A DNA stretch of 64,000 bases from Ashinkailepas kermadecensis. Its lineage: Eukaryota > Arthropoda > Thecostraca > Neolepadidae. Below are positions 11,560 to 23,412 of this stretch, piece after piece. The notes under the pieces were generated by a model that worked only from the letters and a program-made list of their open reading frames with translations, searched no databases and was not told where the DNA came from. Both the position numbers and the translations under genes were made by a program. The stretch lies in assembly GCA_034440615.1 (NCBI GenBank), contig JAOTOM010004312.1, forward strand, positions 124,001 through 188,000, in the 5' to 3' direction. Within the stretch, counting starts at the first letter, position 1. Every line of letters begins with the position of its first letter.

Positions 11560-12690
11560 CAACTGGCTCCCAATAATGAATTGCCCCTTTCCCAATGAGA
11601 CCAAAGATTTAGCTTTGCCATTTAGCTTTGACATTTTGCTTCGAACTATGGAGGTGCCATTCCAGAATGTTTGACTGCAGCCTCTGCTCAGCAAGTTCTT
11701 TTTCCAGCTGAATTCAGACCATTGCTATTGAAATCAGTGACAATATTTTCCCTGTGAAATGTCACCTTATATCACCCTTACACTTCAGCACAATAGGTGC
11801 GTTGTGATGATTGCCTGTATTGTCTGGCTGCTGGGATACCTCATCATTGTCACAAAAGGAGTCCACAGCTTCTGATGCATCAGCTGATTGATGTGATTGC
11901 AAGCAGTTAATATCTTGCTGACATTTAGTTCCTGAAGAAGCAGTAGATGCCGATGCTAGGCAAGCTTCAAGTCCATTTCATGCCTTTGTCTAATTTGTAC
12001 TCATGGGTTTCTATATAAAACCAGATAATTACCCTATTTGTCTTCAAGAAAAGCTATTCTTAATTTACTTTTCTTAATATTTTATTTCCACTGCACTTAG
12101 TATTTTTATCCATAGGATTGGGGCACCAGATGTACCTTTTCCTCCAGGGGTTCGTGTACCTTCTGTTGTACTACCTGGTGCACATGATGCACCTCCAGCT
12201 GTATGCTAGATGAGAGCCTTGCTCTTCTGGCTTCACAAAGGACAATAGCATTTTACAGGTGCCATATTTCCAGAAATGAAATCCTGAGCTGATGATACCA
12301 TTTCCCAGTGACCAATTTTCAGGCCAGATCTACATCTTCAGTGTCAAAAGCTGACATAAATGCATGGAAGCCCATACACCAATTTGCAATCAAAAATATT
12401 TGTATGATGCTTTCTGATGATTTGAATGAATTTCATGTTCATTTTATTGGGAAATTACAAATTTTCAAGACATAAGCAGCTGATATTGAAGTACTTATCT
12501 CAATAAGTAGTCAGTTGACCAACAAAATGTCAAATTCACTCAAGTACTATCGAAAAACACCACAAAAACATGTTTAACCATGAAGATACATGTTATTCCC
12601 CCTTTTTCCACCAAAAGATGGGAAAGGTGTGAGGTTGAACATATGGCTTTGGTGGGGATATGTACAATGAATAAAAATGCAAACTTGGGA
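11560..12690. other. Non-coding, no recognisable feature
   Basis: AT-rich unique-looking sequence with short frames only. No domain, array or RNA gene was recognised. Confidence 0.45.
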
Positions 12691-12852
12691 GTAAAAATCT
12701 AGTCTTCCAATGTTCGATCACCAAAAACTTCATAATGTTGGATTGCCTGTAGGCTATAACCTACTGATGTTGGGTACTCTAAAATGCACTGATGTTAGGT
12801 CACCTAAAGCCCATTGATGTTGCATTGCCTAAAACCTACTGATGCTGGATTG
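12690..12852. repeat. ~32-35 bp repeat (CCTACTGATGTTGG unit)
   Basis: Four to five degenerate units of the form CCTACTGATGTTGGRTTGCC plus a spacer. Related units in the opposite orientation occur at 35885-36000. The SINE at 12854 is inserted directly into the last unit. Confidence 0.65.
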
Positions 12853-12853
12853 T

Positions 12854-13015
12854 TGGTTGGTTATTGGTTTTTACGATACGTCGACTGTTGAGTCATGTAG
12901 CGTCGCCAATCTCTCACGCCGATTGGTCGCGGGCGGAGAGTAGCGACAGGTGAGACTCGAACCCACAATCTTTCGATTGTGAGACGGGCAACTTACCCCT
13001 AGACTACTCGTCCCC
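12854..13015 (-). mobile_element. tRNA-derived SINE, full copy with 13-bp target duplication
   Basis: On the minus strand it starts with a tRNA-like head: an A-box-like segment and a B box GGTTCGAGTCTC, followed by a body ending in (CCAA/AACC)-type repeats. It is flanked by GATGCTGGATTGT at 12841-12853 and 13016-13028. SINEs of this type are transcribed by RNA polymerase III and mobilised by LINE machinery; the partner LINE is unknown. Confidence 0.92.
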
Positions 13016-13029
13016 GATGCTGGATTGTG

Positions 13030-13615
13030 TAATATCATTGTCACAAAAGGATTCTGCATCATCCATTGAGCCAATGCAATGATGTGACATGAAATGGGGA
13101 ATATCTGGTAATCACAATACATGTGATTTACCAAAGAAATGGTAGATGAATAAGCTGCTAGGTAATCCTCAAGACGTCCAGTTCATATGTTTTGTCTCCA
13201 ATTTGTGCTCAGGATTTCTACAGAAATACCAAAGGCCAAGGTAAATGACAAGTAACCTTGAGTTAAAGCCATTTGATTTCTGCGCAGCTTTTTGGAAGAA
13301 CAAGGCTGTAATGACCAAAAAGGACGAAACAATCTGATTGATTCATTATTCGGGCTTAAGGGTGCATACTTTAACCGGCGACCACGTAATGCGTGAAATC
13401 CTCCTGGAAGTATGTATCTACCTGTACCCAGGCCGTAACCCGTTCTTCTCCAGCCTTGTCTCAACTGCGTCAGCCACGCACAAGTTAACTTGCAGTTGGA
13501 GATTACGCGATTTTTCGCCTACACCGCCTGCACCGGCTACAAATGTGTGACATCATAGCAAAGTGCCTGAGGCGAAACTCTGACGCGTTTGATTGGCTCC
13601 TTCCTTTCCGCTTAC
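13030..13615. other. Non-coding, no recognisable feature
   Basis: No supported gene. A short stretch near 13540-13620 (GTGACATCATAG and CGCTTACTCCGACT) resembles, inverted, sequence just after 9090, suggesting the dispersed repeat at 8.6 kb extends here in rearranged form. Confidence 0.4.
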
Positions 13616-13619
13616 TCCG

Positions 13620-14019
13620 ACTCAAGGCTATAGAACACCAGGTAGAACGCTCCGCTTCCCAAAAATGGAGACGCTTGAGAGGACCATCAATTCTATAAAC
13701 TTGAGCCGACCAATCAGCGTTTGACGACCTCCGCCGATCGTGGCAATAGTAAAGGCCGTAGGGTAAAACTTGTGGAAGCTAGTATTCATATATTGTTCCA
13801 TTTTTTCGTGCTAATTTTCTACAAAGGCATTCTTGCTACTTTAATCTTGATCTTTAATACTACTTTATCACAATGTCACCGCTAACAGGGGAAACAATTT
13901 GATATTTGTGTGGATGTCACCGGTTTCGCCGCACCAAAGACAAAATTTGTTTGTTTACCATTGTCACGACCGACGGAGGTCGTCAAACACTGATTGGTCG
14001 GCTCAAGATGCTGGAGCGC
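13620..14019. repeat. Dispersed non-coding repeat, copy 2 (target of the Sola-like element)
   Basis: Homologous to 8650-9070. The match runs up to CTGGAGCGCACC, where the transposon begins, and the sequence beyond the transposon (CCCTGCTCCG..., then CCGTATACATCCTTGCCGAACAGGG) is consistent with the rest of a family member. This copy therefore predates and hosts the insertion at 14024-19626. Confidence 0.7.
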
Positions 14020-14795
14020 ACCTCGACCCAATGTTGGCAAAACCTAGCAACTGACAAATCAGTCAAACTGAGAAAAACGCGAAAAACTAAATGGGTCTGG
14101 GAATAAGGTATGGAAGCGGATCACAGCTAGGTTTTGGTTTCATGGAAACATTAGACCCCTTGAAATTGTAAGAAACATGAATTAACACTCGGAAAACCTT
14201 AACTTCATGGGGAAAATGCACTTAAAGGATTTTGTCAAGTAGATTTGTGAAGGTAAAAGCTAGCATCTGTTGCTTACTGTGTTTTACCTGAACAGATATT
14301 ATTTTAACAGCTAGATATGTGAAGGAAAAAGCTAGCATAGTTACTTACTGTGTTTTACCTGAACAGAGATGGAGTAGCATAGATGATGCGCTAATGTAGA
14401 GATGGAATATAGTATGTGCATAGTGTGCATAATAAGTTGTGGCTGGGGCACACTCAGGGAGGAAGTGCAATCCGACCATGTCCCCAGGGCGAATAGGGAA
14501 GTGGAAGCTTTTTTTTACCTGCCCTGCCTATATATTCAAACATGATTTCCATAATAAAGAATTCAGATGCGAAATTTGTCAGGATAATTGTCACTTGTAA
14601 AGATTTTGACCACTTTGTGGCACACTTAATTCCAAAAAAACAAATTTATGCTGAAAATCATCCATCCAACACCACTGAACTGAACCGTATCCCATCCTCT
14701 ATCGTGATGCACAGAAATTATGTATGACATGCATTCATTTTTTTATGAATAAAATACAGGTGATACAGATCTGAAATGTATTTTCTAGACATATG

Positions 14796-14932
14796 TTTGA
14801 CAACGGACACATCACGATTCACGTCCTACCTACTCCACATTATGGACCAGATAGGTATGGACAGATGAGGTGGGGGGGTCGACCTGGTTTGACAACGGAC
14901 ACATCACGTCCTACCTACTCCACATTATGGAC
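14796..14932. repeat. Tandem duplication, ~92 bp offset
   Basis: TTTGACAACGGACACATCACG and CCTACCTACTCCACATTATG occur twice, beginning at 14796 and 14888; the second copy lacks a 6-bp stretch. It lies at the 3' end of the transposase gene, and the second copy includes the stop codon region. Confidence 0.85.
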
Positions 14933-15869
14933 TAGGTCCGCTGCTGCCTCATCTGTCGGCATGTTCAGCCAAAACCGTGTTTTGACTGGTGCCACACCAG
15001 ATGATGTAAGTAGTTTAATGATACCAGCCTTCTTTGATTGGAAGATGCCACGGGGTTGGCTCAGGCCTTCCTCTGCCATATCTTGAAGCTGAAACTTCGG
15101 TCTGAGGAAGTCAACCTCTTGTGGCTCCTCGCCGTAAGAGGTCCCATACTGCATGCTCCGTGACCCCTTTTTGAACTGAACCTCCACCAGGCACTGCAGC
15201 TTAGGCACATGAACAGTCTTGGTGTTCCGAGCCCTTGCACCAGATCTGTAGTTTTTGAAGTCTGAGTGATGGAGTTGCAGGACCTTTATCTTCTTCCCAG
15301 ATTCTTCAATGAGTTGAGACATGTCATCAAAGGTAATAACCTCTCCGATCCTCTTCAAGCGCCTACCGATCGCCCCATGGACACTGTCTGCCTTCATAAA
15401 GGTATGCCCTTTCTCTAGATACCGTAAGTTGACTGCCTGTGGGCCCCACTCTGCATTAACACACGACACCAGCGCAGTGTACAACACCCAGTTTTTGTTT
15501 TGTCCTGAGCAGTTGTCGCACCAGAACGTTACCTTCTTGGCCTCACTTACCTCTATACACTTAACAAACGCTGCAGCCACATCTGCTGCTGTTCGTCCTG
15601 TCACACCTTCGTGCCACAGGACACAGAGGTCTTGCATATCCTCGTTCATGCAAGCAAATGTCTCGTTAAACATAACGAGCCGGCTGGTAAAGAAATGATT
15701 CTTAGTCGTCATTTTTGGGAGGAGCAAAACTTTCTGCATATCGGCTGCAAAGGCCACTTCCCCATCTTCAAGATTATCTAATGTGGCCCTATATGCAGCC
15801 CTTGCTGAAGAAGCCTTTTCTAAATGCGCCCTTCCGTTGATGCATAATTAACATTCTTTGATGTGTGAA

Positions 15870-17850
15870 CTTTGTTGTGATGTTGTCGCCTCGACTTCGG
15901 GCGCCACCAGGTGCAGGAGGGGCGGTAGGACCGGTGATATGATCTGCGGCGGATGGCGGACTCTGCCGGACGAACGTTAATGTTTAACATAAAACTTCGT
16001 GATTCTCCCCGGAAATTAACAGAATTGATCAAAATTTCATTTCTTTTGATAAATTCAAAGACTTATTTCTAGACTCCACAATAGGACAGGAGTGACTCTT
16101 CTGCAAGCAATTCAGTGGGTAGTAAGAAGATAAGTAGGTACTGACCAAATGAATTTGGATCACCAACCTGAGGTTCGGGCCTCGTAGTCCTCGTTATGGC
16201 GAACTGGGAACTGGCCGCCTCAACCTCGGCACCACCAGGACCAGGAGCGGGAGGTGCAGTAGGACCGTGGCTGAGATCTGGGACGGACTGCTCGCTCTGC
16301 CCAACAAACAACAAACATTAATGTTTGACATTGAACTTCAAAATTGAACCATTTTTTTTTTCCTTTTGTGGATATAGAAGACTTACTTCCAGACCACACA
16401 ATAGAAGGACCGGAGTGATACTTCTGCAAGCAATTCGGTGTGTAGTAAGAAGATAAGTAGGTACTGACCAAATGAATTTTGGATCACCAACCTGAGGCTC
16501 GGGCCTCGTGGTCCTCGTTATGGCGAACTGGGAACTGGCTGCCTCGACCTCGGCACCACCAGGACCAGGAGCAGGAGGGGTAGTAGGACCGCAGCTGAGA
16601 TCTGCGACGGACGGTTCGCTCTGCCTGACAAACGTTAATGTTTGACATTGAACTTCAAAATTGAAGAAAAAAAATTATTTTGTGAAAATAGAAGACTTAC
16701 TTCTAGACTACACAATAGAAGGACAGGATTGCTACTTCTGCAAGCAATTCAGTGGGTAGTAAGAAGATAAGTAGGTACTGACGAAATGAATTTTGGATCA
16801 CCAACCTGAGGTTCGGGCCTCGTAGTCCTCGTTATGGCGAACTGGGAACTGGCCGCCTCGACCTCGGCACCACCAGGACCAGGAGCAGGAGGTGCAGTAG
16901 GACCCGCGGCTGGGATCTGCGACGGACGGCTCGCTCTGCCCGACAAACGTTAATGTTTGACATTGAGCTTCAAAATTGAACCATTGTTGTTTTTTTGTGA
17001 CAATAGAAGACTTACTTCTAGACTACACCAAAGAAGGCCAGCAGTGATACTTCTGCAAGCAATTCGGTGGGTAGTAAGAAGATAATTAGGTACTGACCAA
17101 ATGAATTTTGGATCACCAACCTGAGGTTCGGGCCTCGTAGTCCTCGTTATGGCGAACTAGGAACTCGCCGCCTCGACCTCGGCACCACCAGGACCAGGAG
17201 CAGGAGGGGCAGTAGGACCGCGGCTGGGATCTGGGACGGACGGCTCGCTCTGCCCGACAAACGTTAATGTTTGACATTGAACTTCAAAAATTGAACCATT
17301 TTTATTTTATTTTGTGATAATAGAAGACTTTCTTCTAGACTACACAATAGAAGGACAGCAGTGATACTTCTGCAAGCAATTCAGTGGGTAGTAAGAAGAT
17401 AAGTAGGTACTGATCAAATGAATTTTGGATCACCAACCTGAGGTTCGGGCCTCGTAGTTCTCGCTATGGCGAACTGGGAACTGGCCGCCTCGACATCGGC
17501 ACCACCAGGACCAGGAGCAGGAGGGGCAGTAGGACCGCGGCTGGGATCTGCAACGGACGGCTCGCTCTGCCCGACAAATGTTAATGTTGGACATTGGGCT
17601 TCAAAATTGAGCCATTTTATTTTTTTTTGTGAAAATAGAAGACTTACTTCTAGACTACACAATAGAAGGACAGGATTGCTACTTCTGCAAGCAATTCAGT
17701 GGGTAGTAAGAAGATAAGTAGGTACTGACCAAATTAATTTTGGATCACCAACCTGAGGTTCGGGCCTCGTAGTCCTCGTTATGGCGAACTGGGAACTGGC
17801 CGCCTCGACATCGGCACCACCAGGACCAGGAGGGGCAGTAGGACCGGAGG
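15870..17850 (-). repeat. ~315-bp tandem repeat inside the transposase gene
   Basis: The landmark GGATCACCAACCTGAGG occurs near 16157, 16481, 16795, 17110, 17427 and 17742, at spacings of 324, 314, 315, 317 and 315 bp. A diverged partial unit extends down to about 15880. Each unit holds a coding-like 129-nt block and about 186 bp of intron-like sequence. On the minus strand the blocks sit between a CAG acceptor and a CAG|GTTGGT donor. Confidence 0.95.
16168..17566 (-). CDS. Five candidate 129-nt repeat exons (43-residue Pro/Gly linker)
   Basis: Candidate exons are 17566-17438, 17249-17121, 16935-16806, 16620-16492 and 16296-16168. Each would encode a 43-residue segment containing GPTAPPAPGPGGAEVEAASS, and each starts and ends in codon phase 0. 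Three are open (17438, 16492, 16168). The 17121 copy contains an in-frame TAG, and the 16806 copy is 130 nt long and so frameshifted. As exons of 3n length and phase 0, they could be included or skipped without disturbing the downstream frame. Whether they are really spliced in is inference. Confidence 0.55.
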
Positions 17851-19169
17851 TAGTGCCACCAGCACCCGCATTATTGTTATCCTTCAGATCGGCAAGAGAC
17901 ATGCCTAGTTGTGCCAGGTGGCTATTTAGATTCTTACAGACATCGCAGTCGTCTTGGGAAGGCTGCCCGAATGTAATCTTTTGATCATCAAAGACATTAC
18001 GATATGTTGTATAGGCGACTGGTTTGTGTGTTTCATTATAGTCCTTCCACATATCCGTAACCGTCAGATACGCATCTAGGTACCTCCTGTGTGGTGCATG
18101 TTCCTGCCTATAGTGACTTGTTTGCGGGTGGAAATAATTGATGTGGTCTATGATAGGCTGTTTAGGTAACTTGTTTGACGGTTCATGAAGTCCTCGCCTG
18201 TCAACGACTTCTGGCATAACCACATCACCATCTGCACTTGTCTTGGCTTTCAAGAAGCTCGTGATCATGCCGTCAGTTTTCAGTCCCAAAGTATGCAGAA
18301 ACATCGTTTTGCATACCTCAGCAGCTGTGCCTGCTTCTAGTTCTTGTGATGCCTTTGGAAGGTAATACTCCCTTGTATGTGCCCTTCGCTCCTGTTCTGA
18401 ACTTGCCTCTGTCGTTCGCCTTTTCACAGGTGTTGTCCTGATGTTAGCAGCAAAAAACGCTCTTCTCCCATGAAATTCAGCCCTCCAGAAACGTTTGCGG
18501 ATAGTTTCACGTTCTTCTTCGCTAAACTGTTGTCCACATTTTTTCCTGCATGAACATGGTGGGAGCAATGGATTTTTCCTTACATAGTGCACTGACTTAC
18601 TTTGAGATGTTCGTCGTCTTTTAGTACTGCTAGGCAGGCCAGAACCTGTGCTATCCCCAGCACTTTCCAATCCTTCATCCAGTAGCATGTCATCACGTGC
18701 TGTAACTACCTCAACAGCTGCATCAACTACCTCAATATATGCCACATCCATATCATCAGCTGTGATATAAATCGCATCAGCTAACTGTTCCTCAACTACT
18801 CCATCATCAGCAGCAATGACATTAGCTAAATCATCTTCAGTTATGCCAGCAGCTACTGCTGCAGTCATGATCACATCATTGGCAGCAGCTACCACCTCCT
18901 CCTCGACCTCCAGCTGCAGCTGCTGCTCCTCCTGTTCTATAAAATCCAGCGCAATCCATGAGGAGTCCATTCTTCAATATATGGTATATGCTAGGAAAAT
19001 ATATGCTTGGCAGGGTAATTTCTGAATTTTTTTTTAAAGAATATCACATCAACAGATTTGCATTCAATAAGCTTGCTGGTGCTGTTCACTTGTCCTAACT
19101 GACAGGAAATTCCTAGCAAGTGACGTGTGTGACTGTTTAGTGGGGTTATAGGACACAAGAAACCATAAG

Positions 19170-19415
19170 GTGGAAAAACCTAGTATGTGCTCGTCAATAT
19201 CACTTGCTACGTGTGGGGTTATACGACACAAGACACCGGAAGGTGGAAAAACCTAGTATGTGCTAGTCAATATCAATTGCTACGTTTCTCTTTTAAGTTG
19301 CGGTTTAGATTCGCTGAACCAGTTGGAAGCAAAACCTAGTATGTGCACGTGCAATGTTTTACCATAACATTCCTTGTTGACGATGTATTTGCAGCACAAT
19401 GCAAAACCTAGTAAG
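19170..19415. promoter_or_regulatory. Subterminal repeats of the Sola-like element
   Basis: AAAACCTAGTATGTGC occurs near 19175, 19248 and 19331, and AAAACCTAGTAAGTAC near 19403. The first two belong to a 73-bp tandem duplication. The same CAAAACCTAG core lies in both terminal repeats, and an inverted CTAGGTTTTG is at about 14130. Clustered copies of the terminal core near transposon ends are typical of transposase binding sites. Confidence 0.6.
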
Positions 19416-19924
19416 TACCAACAGACCACATACTATGTTTTGCTTTGATAAGATTGCATTTTCAGGTGCAGATACTAGGTATTGCCGTGTCATATCTCGG
19501 GATTCAGTGCACATACTGAAATTCTGATACCACAGGAAGACGCGGCGTGTCCGAAAACCCCAGGTTCCGTATCTAACTCCATTTTGTTTATTTTGTCACT
19601 TACTAGGTTTTGCCAAAATTGGGTCGACCTCCCTGCTCCGATTGCACCGTATACATCCTTGCCGAACAGGGCTAACATATTTCTTGTAATTGGTTGAAAT
19701 CAGACAGAAATGGCGCGATAGTTCCAAATGTGAACTTTGCCAGATTGTTTGAGAAGCAGGCACAGCAGGCATATTTCTCGATAACATTTCTCGGTACCTG
19801 TCTGTGAATGTCTTGATTGTTGTGAGGAACCTGTTAAGAAAAAGAACCTTGACATACTTAGGTAGGGCCAGGTAGGGCGAATAAAAAAAAACAGTAGAAA
19901 GGGTAGTACCCAAGGCGATATCCC

Positions 19925-20880
19925 ATGTATCGCACTGTATGTAAGTTGGTAAATTTGCAGTTTAGGGTACTTTTTATGATTTCTTGGAATTTCTTTTTTG
20001 GTGCACTGTTTATGAATGTACCACACATGATGTGACAGCTTATTTTCTCTGCAACTGCATACTTTTCAGTTGGGAAACAAAATAACCCAAAAAGGAGCTT
20101 GGAGTTGGGTAACAGCATAAAAACTAATGTTCAAAATAAAGAAAAGAAGATGTAAGATGACCTAGATTAACCCAGCCTGATATTCCATGCAAGAACACTC
20201 ATTCTTTTTATGGAAAATTTCCAAACAATTTTTCTCATGCACTCAAATTGAAGAACCTTGCATAACAGCATAAACTAGCCTGAAGTATTTCTGAAGAAAA
20301 AACAAGGAACAAATTTTTTTTTTTTTTGGACCATATTTGGCAAATTTACAGGTCAAGGTAATTTCTGATTTCTTGGAATTTCTTTGTTATGAACATAATG
20401 TTATGTTATGTTCTTATCATTGCTATGTTTATGAATGTGCTGAACATGATGTGATCACTCATTTCCTCTGCAAATGCATACTTTTCATTTAGGAGACAAA
20501 ATATCACCAAAAAAGGGGCTTGGAATTTGGTAATATAGCATAAAGAATCATGTGCAAAATGAAGGAAAAGACATACTATAACCTTGCCTAACCTAGCCTA
20601 ACCTCCATGTAAGAAAGGATTCTTTTTATTTAAATTTTCCAAACAATTGTTTTCTAAAAAAAATTAAACAGAAAACCTAACCTACCCTAACCTACCCTAA
20701 AGCTAGCCTGAACTGTTTTTGAAGAAATAAGTATTTCTCTTTAAAAAATTCAAGTTTTTTGGGGGATTTTTTTTCTCTAACTTACAAGAAAACCCTAACC
20801 TAAACTAACTTAACCAAGCCTAACCCCTTTGTATGCTTCATGGAGGTCTTGCAGTGAAAAAAATTCACCATTTTGCATGG
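19925..20880. repeat. Interspersed non-coding family, copies B and C
   Basis: Copy B (about 19925-20290) and copy C (about 20335-20880) lie in the same orientation, each with GTAAATTTGCAG or similar, GTTTATGAATGT, GCATACTTTTCA and an AACCTAACCTA-rich end. Copy C has a short TTATGTTATG duplication near 20398. Neither encodes a protein. Confidence 0.75.
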
Positions 20881-23395
20881 AAAATCACAGTTAATGAAAG
20901 TTTTAGGTTTTCATCCTTGGTGATGACTTTCATCTTTTCACAAACATATTACAAACACAGATGGTCATTGTTGTGATGGAACTAAAGTGCATGTTTGCAA
21001 TGTTTTCATCCTTGTCTTTTGTTTTTCCAGCAGGTATCATTAGTCTCACTCTCAGGTGAATATATAATGAGCTTTGAGACAAATGCATATCATCACAAAA
21101 CCTAATGGACCTGTAGTGAAGATGTTCCTGGCAGGCTGAAAATTATTGTATAACAAACTAGATGTGTATCTTCATGAAGATAGGCATGAAGTTCACAGTG
21201 TATCCTCACAATGCGGAGGATTATATAGCATGATGAACATAAGTGCAGCAATCTATGAATATGCATGAATCAATGAAATAGAAACTCATACCATGTGTCT
21301 TTAAAAAAACATGTGAAGCTGTAGCATAACCAGAAATTTGGCCGAGCTGACACACTTAAGGGCTGAATCATGACATTGGCCAAACCCAAGTAATTGTCAG
21401 CTAATGCAGGGGGGGATTTGGAGCAAGGGGGTGGGGGCATCAACAGCCTAGATAGCCTGATTTGAACTAAAATTATCCTTTATTCATGCTCTTCAGAAAA
21501 ACAGGGAACATTTTATTTGAAGAAAAGGTATTGTTTTAAACTAGAGCTTACCTAAACCATACAAATCAGTATTTTTTGTCAGCAATTTATTCAATCTTAC
21601 ATAACCCATGCTGACTGACAATGGGCTGGCTGGATCCACCCATGAGCTGAACCCTTAACAGCGTTAAATCTCATGACAGTAGTATCTCAGCACTGATTAC
21701 AGGCAAAGAATGCAGGTATACAAATCTACATTAATAAATACAGAAATGCCCAAACCTCGATCCTATTCAGCGACTTACGAGGACTCAGCTTTGTTTTTCG
21801 AAGTCTTGTGTGTGTCACAATTGTAGGCATGTATTTTGAAGAAAAATAAAATTGATAAAATGTTCCGATATTAATATATGATTCTCTTCAGATGTAAACA
21901 GAGAAATAAAGTTGGAATTGTTTCTTCATTTATCTTAACCTTGCATTAATAAATTTCACAAATACTGCAAATATTAGCAAACATTGTTTATCAAGAACAT
22001 GGGATGAAAAATGTCATCCTTAGGCTGGCACATTCCAGGAGGATGAAAAACACATGAAAATACAGGTGAATTTGTGGATGAATACTGGCGAGCATGATGG
22101 ATAAATCAAAGATCAAAGCAAATATTTGAACATCTCATCATTTTCTACACATTATAAAAGGACAATAACGCTCTGCTGCATGTGGTACAAGAAATTATTA
22201 ATATGTTCATCTGTGGGCTTTTTTCGGCCAGTCTGAAGGATGAAAAATCCAGGTAAAAGTGGGGCTTGATATACGGAAGTGCTACGAATAAATCGCACAA
22301 CATCTGGGATTTTCCAACTCTCCGTTCAATTTAGTGCGTGAAAATTAGCACAAAACACTTCCGAAGGTCTTCCTTACGTGCCATATTTTTACAACGCAAG
22401 AGCTCCTGACGTGTGGATGCTTGGAAAGTATGCTGCAAATGGAGACCAGTTCCTTGGTGATATGGCAAGGGAATACTATAAGTGGACAAAAATCTAATTA
22501 TTTCAAGTTCATTTTCTGATTTGAACACACAAAATACTCGACATGTTCACATTTAAGTGAAAATTATGGTGTTTTTCAATCGCCATTTGTCGATAGCTCA
22601 CTGGCTTTTTCCTTCGTCACAGGTAACAACCTGAATGCCATAATTCTCCTTTGTAGTAGAAATATTTGATCCTAGTTTTTTTTCATGGCATTCTTTATAT
22701 TGTTCCAAGTCCTTTCCAGTATAATAGCCTCCCAGCCATGCAGGTTAAATATAAAAAAATAAATTGCAAAGTGTGCATTGTGTCCTGTGGCACTATAATT
22801 TGTCACGAAAGCACAAAACATCGCTGCGCTGAATTTTGTTTACATTCCATTGTTTTCATAGCCTTGCATTTGGCATATACGTGCATACAGTGCAGCGTAA
22901 GTTCTATGTGTACTGCCTTGAGCGGAGCTAACCTTAAACCACCTCATCCTACATTGCACAGATGTGTGGTACAATGTAGATGATGAATATCTCAATCTAC
23001 ATTGGTGATATATTAGTGTCATATCTGCGTGTGCTGTTCGAAGGAAAGCATATGATCGAGGTAGGGCGAGTGGATTCTAAGGTTGTTCTGCTTTGTTGGG
23101 AGGGGGCAGATTCAGAGCTGAATGAGGCTGCAATAGATATTGTAGGGGAGAGACAGTATTGGATCTAAGGGGGCCGAATAGGCCGCCCCCCATGCCCAAA
23201 GGGGAACGCCACCTCATCTGCTGGAATGCTACCCCTCTAGCCTCCTTTCCACCCCCAACTGTTGAAGTGCCACGCATCCGGGAGTTCGGAGTGCACCCCC
23301 CCCCCGCCCCCTCCCTCTGGTCCCTGCTTCCTAGGAAGGCAAGTTAGTGCCACCCCAGCACATCTAGCCTCCACCAGCCCCACAGCTCAGCCACA
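20880..23395. other. Non-coding, no recognisable gene
   Basis: AT-rich sequence. An imperfect inverted repeat (TCATCCTACATTG / CAATGTAGATGATGA) lies at about 22945-22987. A G/C-rich degenerate repeat fragment lies at about 23165-23340. No frame longer than about 105 codons and no domain was recognised. Confidence 0.5.
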
Positions 23396-23412
23396 CACAC
23401 CCTGTAAATTCA

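Larger units (their letters stand above)
14915..18970 (-). pseudogene. Sola-like transposase gene (spliced, with damaged terminal exon)
   Basis: Exon 1 is 18970-17753 (406 codons). It has an acidic N-terminus (EEQQLQLEVEEE), a Cys cluster (PPCSCRKKCGQQ), an FW-arginine segment, a YYLP motif, VCKTMFLHTLG and the Cys pair DDCDVC, then a Pro/Gly linker and a CAG|GTTGGT donor. The terminal exon is about 15962-14915 and starts after a CCGGCAG acceptor. It repeats the linker, then carries the catalytic core: D in FAADMQKV, D in FWCDNCSGQNKNW, and GHTFMKADSVHGAIGRR. The terminal exon has a 1-nt frame change near 15910 and a TAA near 15850, so this copy is probably inactive. Between the two exons are five optional 129-nt exons. 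The start at 18970 is the first ATG of a long open frame. Confidence 0.75.
14024..19626 (-). mobile_element. Sola-like DNA transposon, complete with TIRs and 4-bp TSD
   Basis: The left end CGACCCAATGTTGGCAAAAC is matched by the inverted right end (CGACCCAATTTTGGCAAAAC on the minus strand), and similarity continues through CCTAG and TGACAAA. Both ends are flanked by ACCT (14020-14023 and 19627-19630). Inside lies a minus-strand transposase gene (18970 to 14915). A 4-bp target duplication and the gene's conserved D-rich core (CDNCSGQNKNW, GHTFMKADS) fit what I recall of the Sola superfamily. The superfamily name is my inference; the element boundaries are seen directly. Confidence 0.82.

Noticed and set aside
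20640..20830. Telomere-like CCTAA runs
   Set aside because: The CCTAACC words are irregular and occur at the same place in each interspersed family copy, so they belong to that repeat and are not telomeric.
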